Under the pieces are notes generated by a model. It did no database searches. It saw only the letters and a program-made list of their open reading frames with translations, and was not told the DNA's origin. Below, in pieces: positions 25,392-36,665 of a DNA stretch of 64,000 nt. Source of the DNA: Pseudomonas fluorescens (GTDB lineage: Bacteria; Pseudomonadota; Gammaproteobacteria; Pseudomonadales; Pseudomonadaceae); contig NZ_MRST01000022.1 in the NCBI RefSeq assembly GCF_001902145.1, forward strand, positions 186,001-250,000. The letters are read 5' to 3'. The translations under genes and the position numbers were made by a program. Each line of letters begins with the position of its first letter. The stretch's first letter is position 1.

Positions 25392-26231
25392 ATGAGCGAA
25401 GACCGATCGAGCAACGGGCAGAAGTCATGGCTGGGTAAACTGACCCAGGCTTTTGCCCACGAGCCGAAAAACCGCCAGGAGCTCTTGGAGCTGCTGCGCG
25501 ATGCACACCAGAACAAGTTACTGGACAGCGAAGCGCTGGCCATCGTCGAGGGCGCCATCCAGGTGGCTGACCTGCAAGTACGCGACATCATGGTCCCGCG
25601 CTCGCAGATGATCAGCATCAAGGCGACCCAGACCCCACGGGAGTTCCTCCCGGCCGTGATCGACTCGGCGCATTCGCGCTACCCGGTGATCGGTGAGAGC
25701 CATGACGACGTCATGGGCGTGCTGCTGGCCAAGGACCTGCTGCCGTTGATCCTCCAGGAGAACGGTGACAGCTTCAACATCAAGGACCTGCTGCGCCCGG
25801 CCACCTTCGTGCCCGAGTCCAAGCGCCTGAATGTGCTGCTGCGCGAGTTCCGCGCCAACCACAATCACATGGCCATTGTGATTGACGAATACGGCGGCGT
25901 GGCCGGCCTGGTCACCATCGAGGACGTGCTGGAGCAGATCGTCGGCGACATCGAAGACGAGCACGACGTCGAAGAAGACAGCTACATCAAGCCGCTGCCC
26001 AGCGGTGACTTCCTGATCAAGGCGCTGACGCCCATCGAGAACTTCAACGAGTTCTTCGACAGCGAGTTCTCGGACGATGAGTTCGACACCGTCGGCGGCC
26101 TGGTGATGAGTGCGTTCGGGCACCTGCCCAAGCGTAATGAAACCACCGAGATCGGCGCGTATCGCTTCCGCATCCTGAATGCTGATAGCCGCCGTATCCA
26201 TCTGATCCGTTTGACACCCATCGCCCGCTAA
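25392..26231 (+). CDS. corC: CorC/HlyC-type CBS-domain protein
   Basis: A 279-residue cytoplasmic protein with two CBS domains (about residues 65-125 and 130-190), containing VRDIMVPRSQMISIKATQT, YPVIGESHDDVMGVLLAKDLL and NHMAIVIDEYGGVAGLVTIEDVLEQIVGDIEDEHD. A C-terminal CorC_HlyC transporter-associated domain (GDFLIKALTPIENFNEFF) follows. Members lack the DUF21 membrane domain and are linked to Mg/Co homeostasis, though the mechanism is uncertain. It follows ybeY and precedes lnt by eight bases, the order of E. coli ybeX-lnt. Confidence 0.93.
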   Translation: MSEDRSSNGQKSWLGKLTQAFAHEPKNRQELLELLRDAHQNKLLDSEALAIVEGAIQVADLQVRDIMVPRSQMISIKATQTPREFLPAVIDSAHSRYPVIGESHDDVMGVLLAKDLLPLILQENGDSFNIKDLLRPATFVPESKRLNVLLREFRANHNHMAIVIDEYGGVAGLVTIEDVLEQIVGDIEDEHDVEEDSYIKPLPSGDFLIKALTPIENFNEFFDSEFSDDEFDTVGGLVMSAFGHLPKRNETTEIGAYRFRILNADSRRIHLIRLTPIAR

Positions 26232-26239
26232 GGACTGAC

Positions 26240-27763
26240 ATGCGCCGTATGATCGCACCCGGCTGGCCCGGTAATTTGCTGGCCGTGGTGGCCGGCGCCA
26301 TCACGACCCTGGCGCTGGCACCGTTCGATATCTGGCCGTTGGCGCTGGTAGCGGTCGGCCTGTTCTATATTGGCCTGCGGGAGCTGACACCCCGCCAGGC
26401 CCTGGGCCGTGGCTGGTGTTTCGGCTTCGGCCTGTTTGGTGCCGGCACCAGTTGGATCTACTACAGCATCCACCACTTCGGCGGCGCTTCGGTGCTGCTG
26501 GCGGGGTTCCTGATGCTGCTGTTCACCGCCGCCATCGCCTGGTTCTTTGCCCTGCCCGCCTGGCTATGGGCGCGCTGGTTGCGCCGTAACGAAGCACCGC
26601 TAGCGGATGCATTGACGTTCGCCGCGTTGTGGGTCGGCCAGGAAGCCTTTCGTGGCTGGTTCCTGACCGGTTTCCCGTGGCTGTACTCCGGTTACAGTCA
26701 ACTCGACGGGCCGTTGACCGGCCTCGCGCCATTGGGCGGGATGTGGCTGATTTCCTTCGCGCTGGCACTCACCGCCGCATTGCTGTGCAACCTGCCGCGC
26801 CTGCTGGCCAGCAAGCGCAATGCCTTCATCGGCGCGGGCCTGTTATTGCTGGTTGCGCCCTGGGCGATTGGCCTGGCACTCAAGCATCACGCCTGGACAT
26901 CGCCGTCTGGCGCGCCCCTGAGCGTGGCCGCGATCCAGGGCAACGTCGAGCAAAGCATGAAGTGGGACCCGGACCAGCTCAATGCACAGTTGGCGCTGTA
27001 TCGCGACATGAGCCTGAGTTCCAAGCGTGTCGACCTGCTGATCTGGCCGGAAACCGCCGTGCCGGTGCTCAAGGAGTCCGTCGAGGGCTACCTGGGCATG
27101 ATGGGTAAGTTTGCCGCCGACCGGGACAGTGCGTTGATCACCGGGGTACCGATTCGCCAGGAAGTGCACCACCAGAAGCGCTACTTCAACGGCATCACCG
27201 TAGTCGGCGAAGGCGACGGCACCTACCTCAAGCAAAAACTGGTGCCGTTTGGCGAGTACGTGCCGCTGCAAGATATGCTTCGCGGGCTGATTGCCTTCTT
27301 CGACCTGCCCATGTCGGACTTCGCCCGCGGCCCTTCTGACCAGGCCATGCTGCAGGCCAAGGGTTATCAGATTGCGCCGTTCATTTGCTATGAAGTGGTG
27401 TACCCCGAATTCGCCGCCGGCCTGTCGGCCCAGAGCGACCTGCTGCTGACCATCAGCAACGACACCTGGTTCGGCCGCTCCATCGGCCCGCTGCAGCATC
27501 TGCAAATGGCGCAAATGCGTGCGCTGGAGGCTGGCCGCTGGATGATCCGCGCCACCAACAACGGCGTGACCGGGCTGATCAACCCGTTTGGGCAGATCAC
27601 CGCGCAGATCCCGCAGTTCGAGCGTGGCATTCTTTACGGCGAAGTGGTGCCGATGCACAACCTCACGCCGTACCTGCAATGGCGTTCGTGGCCGTTGATC
27701 ATTGTGTGTGTGCTGCTGTTTGGCTGGGCACTGTTGGCTGCTCGGATGGCCAAAACGCTCTAA
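26240..27763 (+). CDS. lnt: Apolipoprotein N-acyltransferase
   Basis: A 507-residue inner-membrane enzyme that adds the third acyl chain to the N-terminal Cys of lipoproteins. The first 200 residues hold several membrane segments. A nitrilase-like domain follows, with the triad in WPETAVP (Glu), KQKLVPFGEYVPL (Lys) and PFICYEVVYPE (Cys). SNDTWFGRSIGPLQHLQMAQMRALEAGR is the usual substrate-pocket region, and a last membrane segment closes the protein. Length and order after corC are normal. Confidence 0.95.
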   Translation: MRRMIAPGWPGNLLAVVAGAITTLALAPFDIWPLALVAVGLFYIGLRELTPRQALGRGWCFGFGLFGAGTSWIYYSIHHFGGASVLLAGFLMLLFTAAIAWFFALPAWLWARWLRRNEAPLADALTFAALWVGQEAFRGWFLTGFPWLYSGYSQLDGPLTGLAPLGGMWLISFALALTAALLCNLPRLLASKRNAFIGAGLLLLVAPWAIGLALKHHAWTSPSGAPLSVAAIQGNVEQSMKWDPDQLNAQLALYRDMSLSSKRVDLLIWPETAVPVLKESVEGYLGMMGKFAADRDSALITGVPIRQEVHHQKRYFNGITVVGEGDGTYLKQKLVPFGEYVPLQDMLRGLIAFFDLPMSDFARGPSDQAMLQAKGYQIAPFICYEVVYPEFAAGLSAQSDLLLTISNDTWFGRSIGPLQHLQMAQMRALEAGRWMIRATNNGVTGLINPFGQITAQIPQFERGILYGEVVPMHNLTPYLQWRSWPLIIVCVLLFGWALLAARMAKTL

Positions 27764-27796
27764 AAGATGCTACACAAGCCATGCAGGAGTGGGCTT

Positions 27797-27888
27797 ATGT
27801 GGGAGCGGGCTTGCTCGCGAATACGGCGTATCAGTTAACGAAAATGTTGACTGGCGCACCGTATTCGCGAGCAAGCCCGCTCCCACAT
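27797..27888. repeat. REPIN-type inverted repeat, family A
   Basis: ATGTGGGAGCGGGCTTGCTC mirrored by GAGCAAGCCCGCTCCCACAT, with AATACGG/CCGTATT pairing next to the arms. It lies between the converging lnt and YdcF genes. Confidence 0.9.
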
Positions 27889-27914
27889 TTTGATCTGCAC
27901 TTTAATCAGTAGGG

Positions 27915-28676
27915 TCAGCGGTAGAACAACCGATACCCCACCTGCCCCACCGCTTCATTGATCAACTGCCCGCTTTGCCACACCGCCTTGACCTCCGGCA
28001 TCCAGCCACCCAGCGGTCGGCCATGGTCCACACCCAGAAAGCCCACCGGCCCTGGCACCACGGTGAAGCCGGCCTTCTCGAAACTCCACACCGAGCGCGG
28101 CATGTGCCAGGCCTGGGTCACTACCACCACACGCTTGATGCCTTGGGGCAATAGAATCTCGGCGCTCATCTGGGCGTTTTCCCAGGTGGTGCGGCTGCGC
28201 TCTTCTTTCCAGCGCACGGTCACACCGAAGTCATCCTGCATCGACACGGCCATCAGCTCGGCCTCACTGGGCGGCGTACCGTAATGCAAGCCGCCGCTGG
28301 TCAGCACCGGTAATCCGGATGCCTTGGCCAGCCGCGCGGCAAAACGCTCACGCTCCAGGCCAATACCGGTGGGCTGGTCGCTGCCCCACGCAATGTCTCC
28401 ACGCTCGCGCCCCGAGCCCAGCACCACAATCGCATCGGCCCGCTGGGCCAGGCTGGCCCAGTCTTCCCGGGCCAAAGGCGGCTCTGTCTCCAGGGCACGG
28501 GCGCCCCATTGCACCATCACTGGCAGGCTGATCAACCACATCCCGCCCAGCCCCAGGGCAAAGCACAAGCCCGCCAGGCGCGGACGGCTGCGGCGAAACC
28601 ACCAGGCACACGCCAACAACAGCAGAAAAATACCGGGCGGCAACAACAGTTGTTTAATGAAATAACGAAAAGGCAT
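27915..28676 (-). CDS. YdcF/ElyC-type DUF218 membrane protein
   Basis: A 253-residue protein with two N-terminal membrane segments (LLLPPGIFLLLLACAWWF and LAGLCFALGLGGMWLISL) and a DUF218 domain. The domain carries ADAIVVLGSGRERG, GLPVLTSGGLHYGTPPSEAELMA, ERSRTTWENAQMSAEILL and RVVVVTQAWHMPRSVWSFEKAGF. Relatives include ElyC, which affects envelope biogenesis and undecaprenyl-phosphate use. ATG 28676 has GGAGAT upstream. It converges on lnt, a position shared with PAO1 (about PA3985). Confidence 0.85.
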   Translation of the reverse strand: MPFRYFIKQLLLPPGIFLLLLACAWWFRRSRPRLAGLCFALGLGGMWLISLPVMVQWGARALETEPPLAREDWASLAQRADAIVVLGSGRERGDIAWGSDQPTGIGLERERFAARLAKASGLPVLTSGGLHYGTPPSEAELMAVSMQDDFGVTVRWKEERSRTTWENAQMSAEILLPQGIKRVVVVTQAWHMPRSVWSFEKAGFTVVPGPVGFLGVDHGRPLGGWMPEVKAVWQSGQLINEAVGQVGYRLFYR

Positions 28677-28773
28677 CGGGCATCTCCAAAGATGCCCGAA
28701 GCCTAGATGCATCGGGGTTTTGCAACAATCCTTACCGACAACATTTTGATAACGCTAACGGATAACGCGGGGC

Positions 28774-31947
<3,174 letters not shown>

Positions 31948-31956
31948 ATCGGATCG

Positions 31957-31980
31957 GGCGCGGGGCTTGGGCCCCGCGCC
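31957..31980 (+). terminator. GC hairpin behind leuS
   Basis: GGCGCGGGGC pairs with GCCCCGCGCC around TTGG, ten bases after the leuS stop. There is no T run, so it may slow or protect the mRNA end or act as a partial terminator rather than stop transcription before lptE. Confidence 0.5.
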
Positions 31981-32035
31981 GAACTAAACCTTTAGGGCCC
32001 GATAAGGCCCACCTGGTTTCAAGGGGAGCAACAAA

Positions 32036-32641
32036 ATGATCAAACGCAATCTGCTGGTTATGGGCCTTGCCGTGCTGTTGAGCGCTTGCGGCTTCCAGCT
32101 GCGCGGCACCGGCACCAATGAGTTGTCGCTCAAGGAACTCGACGTCAGCGCCCGCAACGCCTACGGCGAAACCGTCACCCAGCTGCGCCAGACCCTGGAA
32201 AACAGCGGTGTGCACGTGTACAACGGCGCAACCTACAAACTGATCCTGACGGATGAGCGAGAAACCCAGCGCAATATCAGCTACGCCAGTGCTGGCCGTG
32301 CGTCCGACGTCGAGTTGAACACGGCGCTGATGTTCGAAATACAAGGCCGTGATCAGTTGCCGTTGATGGGTGACAAGATTCAGGTGCAGAAAGTGGTGAG
32401 CCACGATGGCAACAACCTGGTGGGTTCGGACTCCGAGACCATCCAGGTGCGCAAGGAAATGCGTCGTGAGCTGATCCAGCGCATGATGACTCGCCTGCAA
32501 ATGCTCACCCCGGAAAAACTGGCTGAGCTGCAGCAAGTTGCCGATAACAAGGCCAAGGCTGACGCCGACGCCCTGAAAGCTGCGCAGGAATATGAAGACA
32601 ACACACCGAAACAGTCGCCTGTTGAAGTCCCTGTCGAGTAA
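32036..32641 (+). CDS. lptE: LPS-assembly lipoprotein LptE
   Basis: A 201-residue outer-membrane lipoprotein that plugs the LptD channel and helps place LPS on the surface. The lipobox LSAC (residues about 16-19) follows a short signal. ACGFQLRGTG is the classic LptE start of the mature protein, and YKLILTDERETQRNISYASAGRASDVEL is typical of the fold. The last 40 residues are a charged helix (LQQVADNKAKADADALKAAQEYE) found in Pseudomonas members. It lies between leuS and holA, the normal order. Confidence 0.95.
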   Translation: MIKRNLLVMGLAVLLSACGFQLRGTGTNELSLKELDVSARNAYGETVTQLRQTLENSGVHVYNGATYKLILTDERETQRNISYASAGRASDVELNTALMFEIQGRDQLPLMGDKIQVQKVVSHDGNNLVGSDSETIQVRKEMRRELIQRMMTRLQMLTPEKLAELQQVADNKAKADADALKAAQEYEDNTPKQSPVEVPVE

Positions 32642-32646
32642 GCCAG

Positions 32647-32669
32647 ACGGGGCGCCCCTGGCGCCCCGT
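32647..32669 (+). terminator. GC hairpin between lptE and holA
   Basis: ACGGGGCGCC pairs with GGCGCCCCGT around a three-base loop, directly behind the lptE stop and 11 bases before the holA ATG. No T run follows beyond TT, so it is probably an mRNA-processing or attenuating hairpin. Confidence 0.5.
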
Positions 32670-32680
32670 TCGCCCCGCCT

Positions 32681-33718
32681 ATGAAACTTGCCCCCGCCCA
32701 ACTCGCCAAACACCTGCAAGGTGGCCTTGCGCCTGTGTACATCGTCAGCGGCGACGACCCGCTGCTGTGCCAGGAAGCAGCCGACGCTATCCGCACCGCC
32801 GCACGCCAGCAAGGCTTCGATGAACGCCAGGTGTTCAGCGCCGACGCCAGTTTCGACTGGGGCACGCTGCTGCAAGCTGGCGCGAGCATGTCGCTGTTTG
32901 CCGAGAAACGCCTGCTGGAACTGCGCCTGCCCTCGGGCAAGCCGGGTGATAAAGGCGCGGCGGCCTTGATGGAATACTGCTCGCGCCCCGCCGAGGACAC
33001 CGTGTTGCTGGTCAGCCTGCCCAAGCTCGACGGCAGCGCGCAGAAAACCAAGTGGGGCAAGGCCCTGGTAGAAGGTCCACAGACTCAGTTCATCCAGATC
33101 TGGCCGGTGGACAGCAACCAGTTGCCGCAGTGGATTCGTCAGCGCCTGTCGCAATCAGGGCTCGCGGCGACACAGGATGCCGTGGAGCTGATCGCCGCTC
33201 GGGTCGAGGGCAACCTGCTTGCCGCCGCCCAGGAGATCGAAAAGCTCAAGCTGATGGCTGAAGACGGGCAGATCACCGTCGAAACCGTGCAAGGCGCAGT
33301 GGCCGATAGTGCGCGCTTTGATGTGTTCGGCCTGGTGGACGCCATCCTCAACGGCGAGCCCGCCCACGCCCTGCGCATGCTCGAAGGCCTGCGCGGCGAA
33401 GGGGTGGAACCACCGGTGATTCTCTGGGCCCTGGCCCGTGAGCTGCGCGTGTTGGCGAACATTGCACTGCAATACAGCCAGGGCACACCGCTGGACAAAT
33501 GCTTCAGCCTGGCCAGGCCACCGGTGTGGGACAAACGCAAACCCCTGATGAGCAAAGCTCTGCAACGGCACTCGGCGCAACGCTGGGCGCAACTGTTGCT
33601 GGAAGCGCAGCGCATCGATGCACAGATCAAAGGCCAGGCGGCCGGCTCGCCGTGGATGAGCCTGAGCCGTCTGTCGCTGTTGATGGCCGGCCAGCGCCTG
33701 GCGTTGCCCCCCGAATAA
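32681..33718 (+). CDS. holA: DNA polymerase III delta subunit
   Basis: A 345-residue clamp-loader subunit that opens the beta clamp. Seen are APVYIVSGDDPLLCQEAADAI, FAEKRLLELRLPSGKPG, DTVLLVSLPKLDGSAQKTKWGKAL, LSQSGLAATQDAVELIAARVEGNLLAAAQEIEKLKL and DARFDVFGLVDAILNG-like sequence (ADSARFDVFGLVDAIL), which are family hallmarks. The length equals the family norm. The start ATG 32681 lacks a strong ribosome-binding sequence, so translation may depend on the upstream lptE message. Confidence 0.95.
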   Translation: MKLAPAQLAKHLQGGLAPVYIVSGDDPLLCQEAADAIRTAARQQGFDERQVFSADASFDWGTLLQAGASMSLFAEKRLLELRLPSGKPGDKGAAALMEYCSRPAEDTVLLVSLPKLDGSAQKTKWGKALVEGPQTQFIQIWPVDSNQLPQWIRQRLSQSGLAATQDAVELIAARVEGNLLAAAQEIEKLKLMAEDGQITVETVQGAVADSARFDVFGLVDAILNGEPAHALRMLEGLRGEGVEPPVILWALARELRVLANIALQYSQGTPLDKCFSLARPPVWDKRKPLMSKALQRHSAQRWAQLLLEAQRIDAQIKGQAAGSPWMSLSRLSLLMAGQRLALPPE

Positions 33719-33747
33719 TCCGGCTTCCAAAACACCCTACATTCCAA

Positions 33748-33847
33748 TGTAGGAGCGAGCTTGCTCGCGAAAAACGTCAACGATAACGGGTATTTCCTGA
33801 ATGAACGCGGCGCCTGTGGGTTTTTCGCGAGCAAGCTCGCTCCTACA
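33748..33847. repeat. REPIN-type repeat, family B
   Basis: TGTAGGAGCGAGCTTGCTCG mirrored by CGAGCAAGCTCGCTCCTACA. The loop has AACGATAACG, TGAATGAACGCGGCGCCTG and GTTTTTCGCGAG in the same order as the copy at 10909, so arms and loop are conserved together. Confidence 0.9.
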
Positions 33848-33933
33848 GGGGGTCGTCGACGGGCTTTACAGCCGGGTCACTTCGGCAGATGATTTGCACC
33901 GTTGCAGTCCACCCCCAAGCGAGAGAATCCATC

Positions 33934-34098
33934 ATGAGCAAAAAGCCATCCAAGCATGGCCCCAACAAGGCCAAATCCATCATCGCCCAGCCACTGTTCC
34001 GCAGCCGTCAGGAACGCGCCGGCAAGGGCAAAGGCAGCTACCGCCGCGAAGCCTTCCAGTCTAATAGCTGGGAGGCTTCTTACTTTCTGGCTGCCTGA
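33934..34098 (+). CDS. arfA: Alternative ribosome-rescue factor ArfA
   Basis: A 54-residue basic protein that frees ribosomes stalled on mRNAs without a stop codon by recruiting RF2, a backup for tmRNA. The conserved core AQPLFRSRQERAGKGKGSYRRE matches ArfA (E. coli has [20 protein letters not shown]). A basic N-terminal tail (MSKKPSKHGPNKAK) and short C-terminus (SWEASYFLAA) flank it. ATG 33934 follows GAGAG. A hairpin with a T-rich tail lies inside the last third of the gene, see the separate entry; E. coli arfA has the same design, which keeps ArfA low unless tmRNA fails. Confidence 0.9.
   Translation: MSKKPSKHGPNKAKSIIAQPLFRSRQERAGKGKGSYRREAFQSNSWEASYFLAA
34048..34079 (+). terminator. 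Intragenic terminator-like hairpin in arfA
   Basis: GAAGCCTTCCAG (34048-34059) pairs over 12 bases (one G-U) with CTGGGAGGCTTC (34068-34079) around an eight-base loop, followed by T-TACTTTCTGG. It covers codons 39-49 and lies before the stop at 34096-34098, so termination or RNase III cleavage here would make a message without stop codon. Confidence 0.7.
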
Positions 34099-34159
34099 AG
34101 GCAAGCGCCCCTCTGGCATGATAAGGTCTGTACCTGATTTGTAACCCCTGGACCTGTGC

Positions 34160-35485
34160 ATGCCCTCTCGTCTTTCTCGTCATTGGCACCTACGCCAATT
34201 GATCGCTGCCTCCAGCCTCATTCTGCTCGTCGCCTGCGCCGAAAAACCTACCGCTGCGGACGCTCAACCCCTGCCCAAGCTCCAGACGGCCCCGGCTATC
34301 GCGCCTGCCGTGGTTGCCCCGTTGGCGGTGGACAATCTCGATATCCAGCCGACCCAGACCTTTGCCGAATGGCAGGCTGGCTTCCGTGCTCAGGCGCTGC
34401 AAGCCGGGATCACTGCGGCCGTGTTCGATAGCGCTTTTGCCGGCGTCACCCCTGATATGGCGGTGATTCGCGCCGACCGCAGCCAACCGGAATTTTCCCG
34501 CCCGGTGTGGGAATACCTCGACGGTGCACTGTCGCCAGTGCGCGTGCGCAATGGCCAGGCACTGCTGGTCAAGTACGCCGATATTCTGCAAAGCATCGAG
34601 CAGCGCTATGGCGTCGACCGCCAGGCGCTGGTCTCGGTGTGGGGTATGGAGAGCAACTTCGGCACTTTCCAGGGCAATAACTCGGTGATCCGCTCCTTGG
34701 CCACCCTGGCCTATGAAGGACGTCGTCCGGCCTTTGCGCAAGCGCAGTTGCTGGCAGCGCTGCAGATCATCCAGCATGGCGATATTCAGGCCGACCAGAT
34801 GAAAGGTTCCTGGGCCGGGGCGATGGGCCAGACCCAGTTCATCCCGACCACCTATAACACCCATGCGGTGGACTTCGACGGTGATGGTCGCCGCGATATC
34901 TGGAACAGCCCGTCCGACGCCCTCGCCTCCACGGCGCATTACCTGCAAAGCTCCGGGTGGCAGAAAGGCCAGCCATGGGGCGTTGAAGTGCAGCCACTGC
35001 CGTCGGGCTTCGACTACAGCCTGGCCGATGGCGGCGTACGCAAAACGGTCGCGCAATGGCTGCAACTGGGCATCCAACTCCCCCCTGGCGTGAGCCTGCC
35101 GGCGAATGTCGACCAGCTGTCTGCCGCCCTGCTGCTGCCGGCCGGCTACCGCGGCCCGGCGTTCCTGGTCTTGGATAACTTCCGCGCGATCCTCAAGTAC
35201 AACAATTCGTCGTCCTATGCACTGGCGGTTGGCTTGCTGTCGGAGCGATTTGGCGGTGGCGGTGTGATTCGGGGCAGTTGGCCAAAAGATGAGTTGCCAC
35301 TGAGCCGTTCGCAACGCATCGACCTGCAGACGGCGCTCAGCGCCAAGGGGTACGACGCGGGGAATGCCGACGGGATTATTGGCGCCAACACGCGCAAGGC
35401 GATTCGTGCTGCACAGCAAGCGCTGGGCTGGCCGGCGGATGGGTATCCGACGGTGAAATTGCTGGAATCGCTGCAGGGTCAGTAA
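34160..35485 (+). CDS. sltB3: Lytic murein transglycosylase, SltB3/SltH type
   Basis: A 441-residue MltB-family lytic transglycosylase that cuts the glycan strand of peptidoglycan to 1,6-anhydro ends. It has a lipoprotein-like signal (LIAASSLILLVACAEKP, lipobox LVAC). The catalytic Glu is in VSVWGMESNFGTFQGNNS, and the substrate groove includes GSWAGAMGQTQFIPTTYNTHAVDFDGDGRRDIWNSPSDALAS. A C-terminal peptidoglycan-binding domain (LQTALSAKGYDAGNADGIIGANTRKAIRAAQQALGWPADG) follows. The size and PG-binding tail fit P. aeruginosa PA3992. A second paralogue, sltB1, lies at 41045. Confidence 0.9.
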   Translation: MPSRLSRHWHLRQLIAASSLILLVACAEKPTAADAQPLPKLQTAPAIAPAVVAPLAVDNLDIQPTQTFAEWQAGFRAQALQAGITAAVFDSAFAGVTPDMAVIRADRSQPEFSRPVWEYLDGALSPVRVRNGQALLVKYADILQSIEQRYGVDRQALVSVWGMESNFGTFQGNNSVIRSLATLAYEGRRPAFAQAQLLAALQIIQHGDIQADQMKGSWAGAMGQTQFIPTTYNTHAVDFDGDGRRDIWNSPSDALASTAHYLQSSGWQKGQPWGVEVQPLPSGFDYSLADGGVRKTVAQWLQLGIQLPPGVSLPANVDQLSAALLLPAGYRGPAFLVLDNFRAILKYNNSSSYALAVGLLSERFGGGGVIRGSWPKDELPLSRSQRIDLQTALSAKGYDAGNADGIIGANTRKAIRAAQQALGWPADGYPTVKLLESLQGQ

Positions 35486-35499
35486 ACCGCGACCACCGC

Positions 35500-35567
35500 C
35501 ATCGCAGGCAAGCCAGCTCCCACACTTGGAATGCATTTCAAAATGTGGGAGGGGGCTTGCTCCCGAT
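35500..35567. repeat. Hybrid REP-type inverted repeat (families C and A)
   Basis: The left arm ATCGCAGGCAAGCCAGCTCC belongs to family C, while the right arm GTGGGAGGGGGCTTGCTCCC is closer to the first repeat of the window. The arms pair imperfectly. It lies between the converging sltB3 and ldcA genes. Confidence 0.75.
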
Positions 35568-35591
35568 TGGCCCTGATAAGCGACAACTAAC

Positions 35592-36512
35592 TCAGGCCTT
35601 GAACACTACATCCTGCTCCAACACCACCCGCTGCTCCCCCGCATCCAGACGCACCAAGGCGCCCAACGGCAATGTCAGGTTCGGGTCGCAATGCCCACTG
35701 CGCCAGCCCGCCAGCACCGGAATGCACAACGGCTCGAAGGTCTGCTTCAGCAGACGTGCCAACGCCCCGCTATCCACACCAGCCACATCCCCTACAAGCA
35801 CACCGGCGACCTGGGCCAGCTTGCCAGCCAGGCGCAGGTGCGTCAGCAGGCGGTCGATGCGATAGAGCGGTTCGTTGACGTCTTCGAAAAACAGGATGAT
35901 GCCATCGGCGTCTATTTCGTACGGCGTGCCCATGACTGCGGCGATCATCGACAAGTTACCGCCCAGCAAGCGCCCACAGGCCACGCCTGGCTCGATTGTG
36001 GTCAGCGCGTAGGCCATCGGGTGCGGCAGCACACTGCCGGCGCCCCGTTGGCCACGCAGCAGGCTGAACAAGGAGGATTCGGTGGGTGGCTGTTTGCCGC
36101 CGAGCAGGTCGGCGTTGAGCATCGGGCCATGGAACGTCACAAAGCCCGCATAGCGGTTGATGGCCAGGTGCAAGGCGGTGATATCGCTGTAGCCCACGAA
36201 CGGCTTGGGGTTGGCGCGCAGCAGGTCGAAGTCCAGCGCATCGAGCAAACGGGGCGTGCCATAGCCGCCACGCAGGCAGAGGATGGCATCGATGTCGGGG
36301 TTGGCGAAGGCGGCATGCAAATCGCGAAGGCGCACTTCATCGCTACCGGCCAGGTAGCCGTCGCGCTCGTGCACACCAGGGAAAATGTGCAGGTCGTAGC
36401 CACGGGCACGCATCCATTGCCTGGCTTTTTCAACATCCAGCGCGGCGGGGCCGGCGGGGGCGATCAGGCCGAGGGTGCCTTCGGGGCGCAGTGCAGGTAC
36501 GGCGACGGTCAT
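35592..36512 (-). CDS. ldcA: LD-carboxypeptidase (muramoyltetrapeptide carboxypeptidase)
   Basis: A 306-residue S66-family peptidase that trims tetrapeptides to tripeptides during peptidoglycan recycling in the cytoplasm. Catalytic residues are in PFVGYSDITALHLA (Ser), ILFFEDVNEPLYRIDRLLTHL (Glu) and PVLAGWRSGHCDPNLTLPLG (His). No signal peptide is seen, as expected. The ATG at 36512 begins MTVAVPALRPEGTLGLIAPAGPA. As I recall, ldcA is elsewhere in PAO1 (PA5198), so its place here beside sltB3 and lipA is a local difference. The two flanking repeats separate it from both neighbours. Confidence 0.92.
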   Translation of the reverse strand: MTVAVPALRPEGTLGLIAPAGPAALDVEKARQWMRARGYDLHIFPGVHERDGYLAGSDEVRLRDLHAAFANPDIDAILCLRGGYGTPRLLDALDFDLLRANPKPFVGYSDITALHLAINRYAGFVTFHGPMLNADLLGGKQPPTESSLFSLLRGQRGAGSVLPHPMAYALTTIEPGVACGRLLGGNLSMIAAVMGTPYEIDADGIILFFEDVNEPLYRIDRLLTHLRLAGKLAQVAGVLVGDVAGVDSGALARLLKQTFEPLCIPVLAGWRSGHCDPNLTLPLGALVRLDAGEQRVVLEQDVVFKA

Positions 36513-36543
36513 CCAGGGTTCTCACTATATGACGCAGAACGAA

Positions 36544-36632
36544 ATGTGGGAGCTGGCTTGCCTGCGATGCAAGCGCCTCGGTGTATCAGTCACACCGAGG
36601 TGATGCTATCGCAGGCAAGCCAGCTCCCACAC
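36544..36632. repeat. REP-type inverted repeat, family C
   Basis: TGTGGGAGCTGGCTTGCCTG mirrored by CAGGCAAGCCAGCTCCCACA, with CCTCGGTGT/ACACCGAGG pairing in the middle so that nearly the whole element is one long stem. Confidence 0.9.
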
Positions 36633-36665
36633 AAGCCCGCATTTCACATTCATTCTGGGGGCGGC

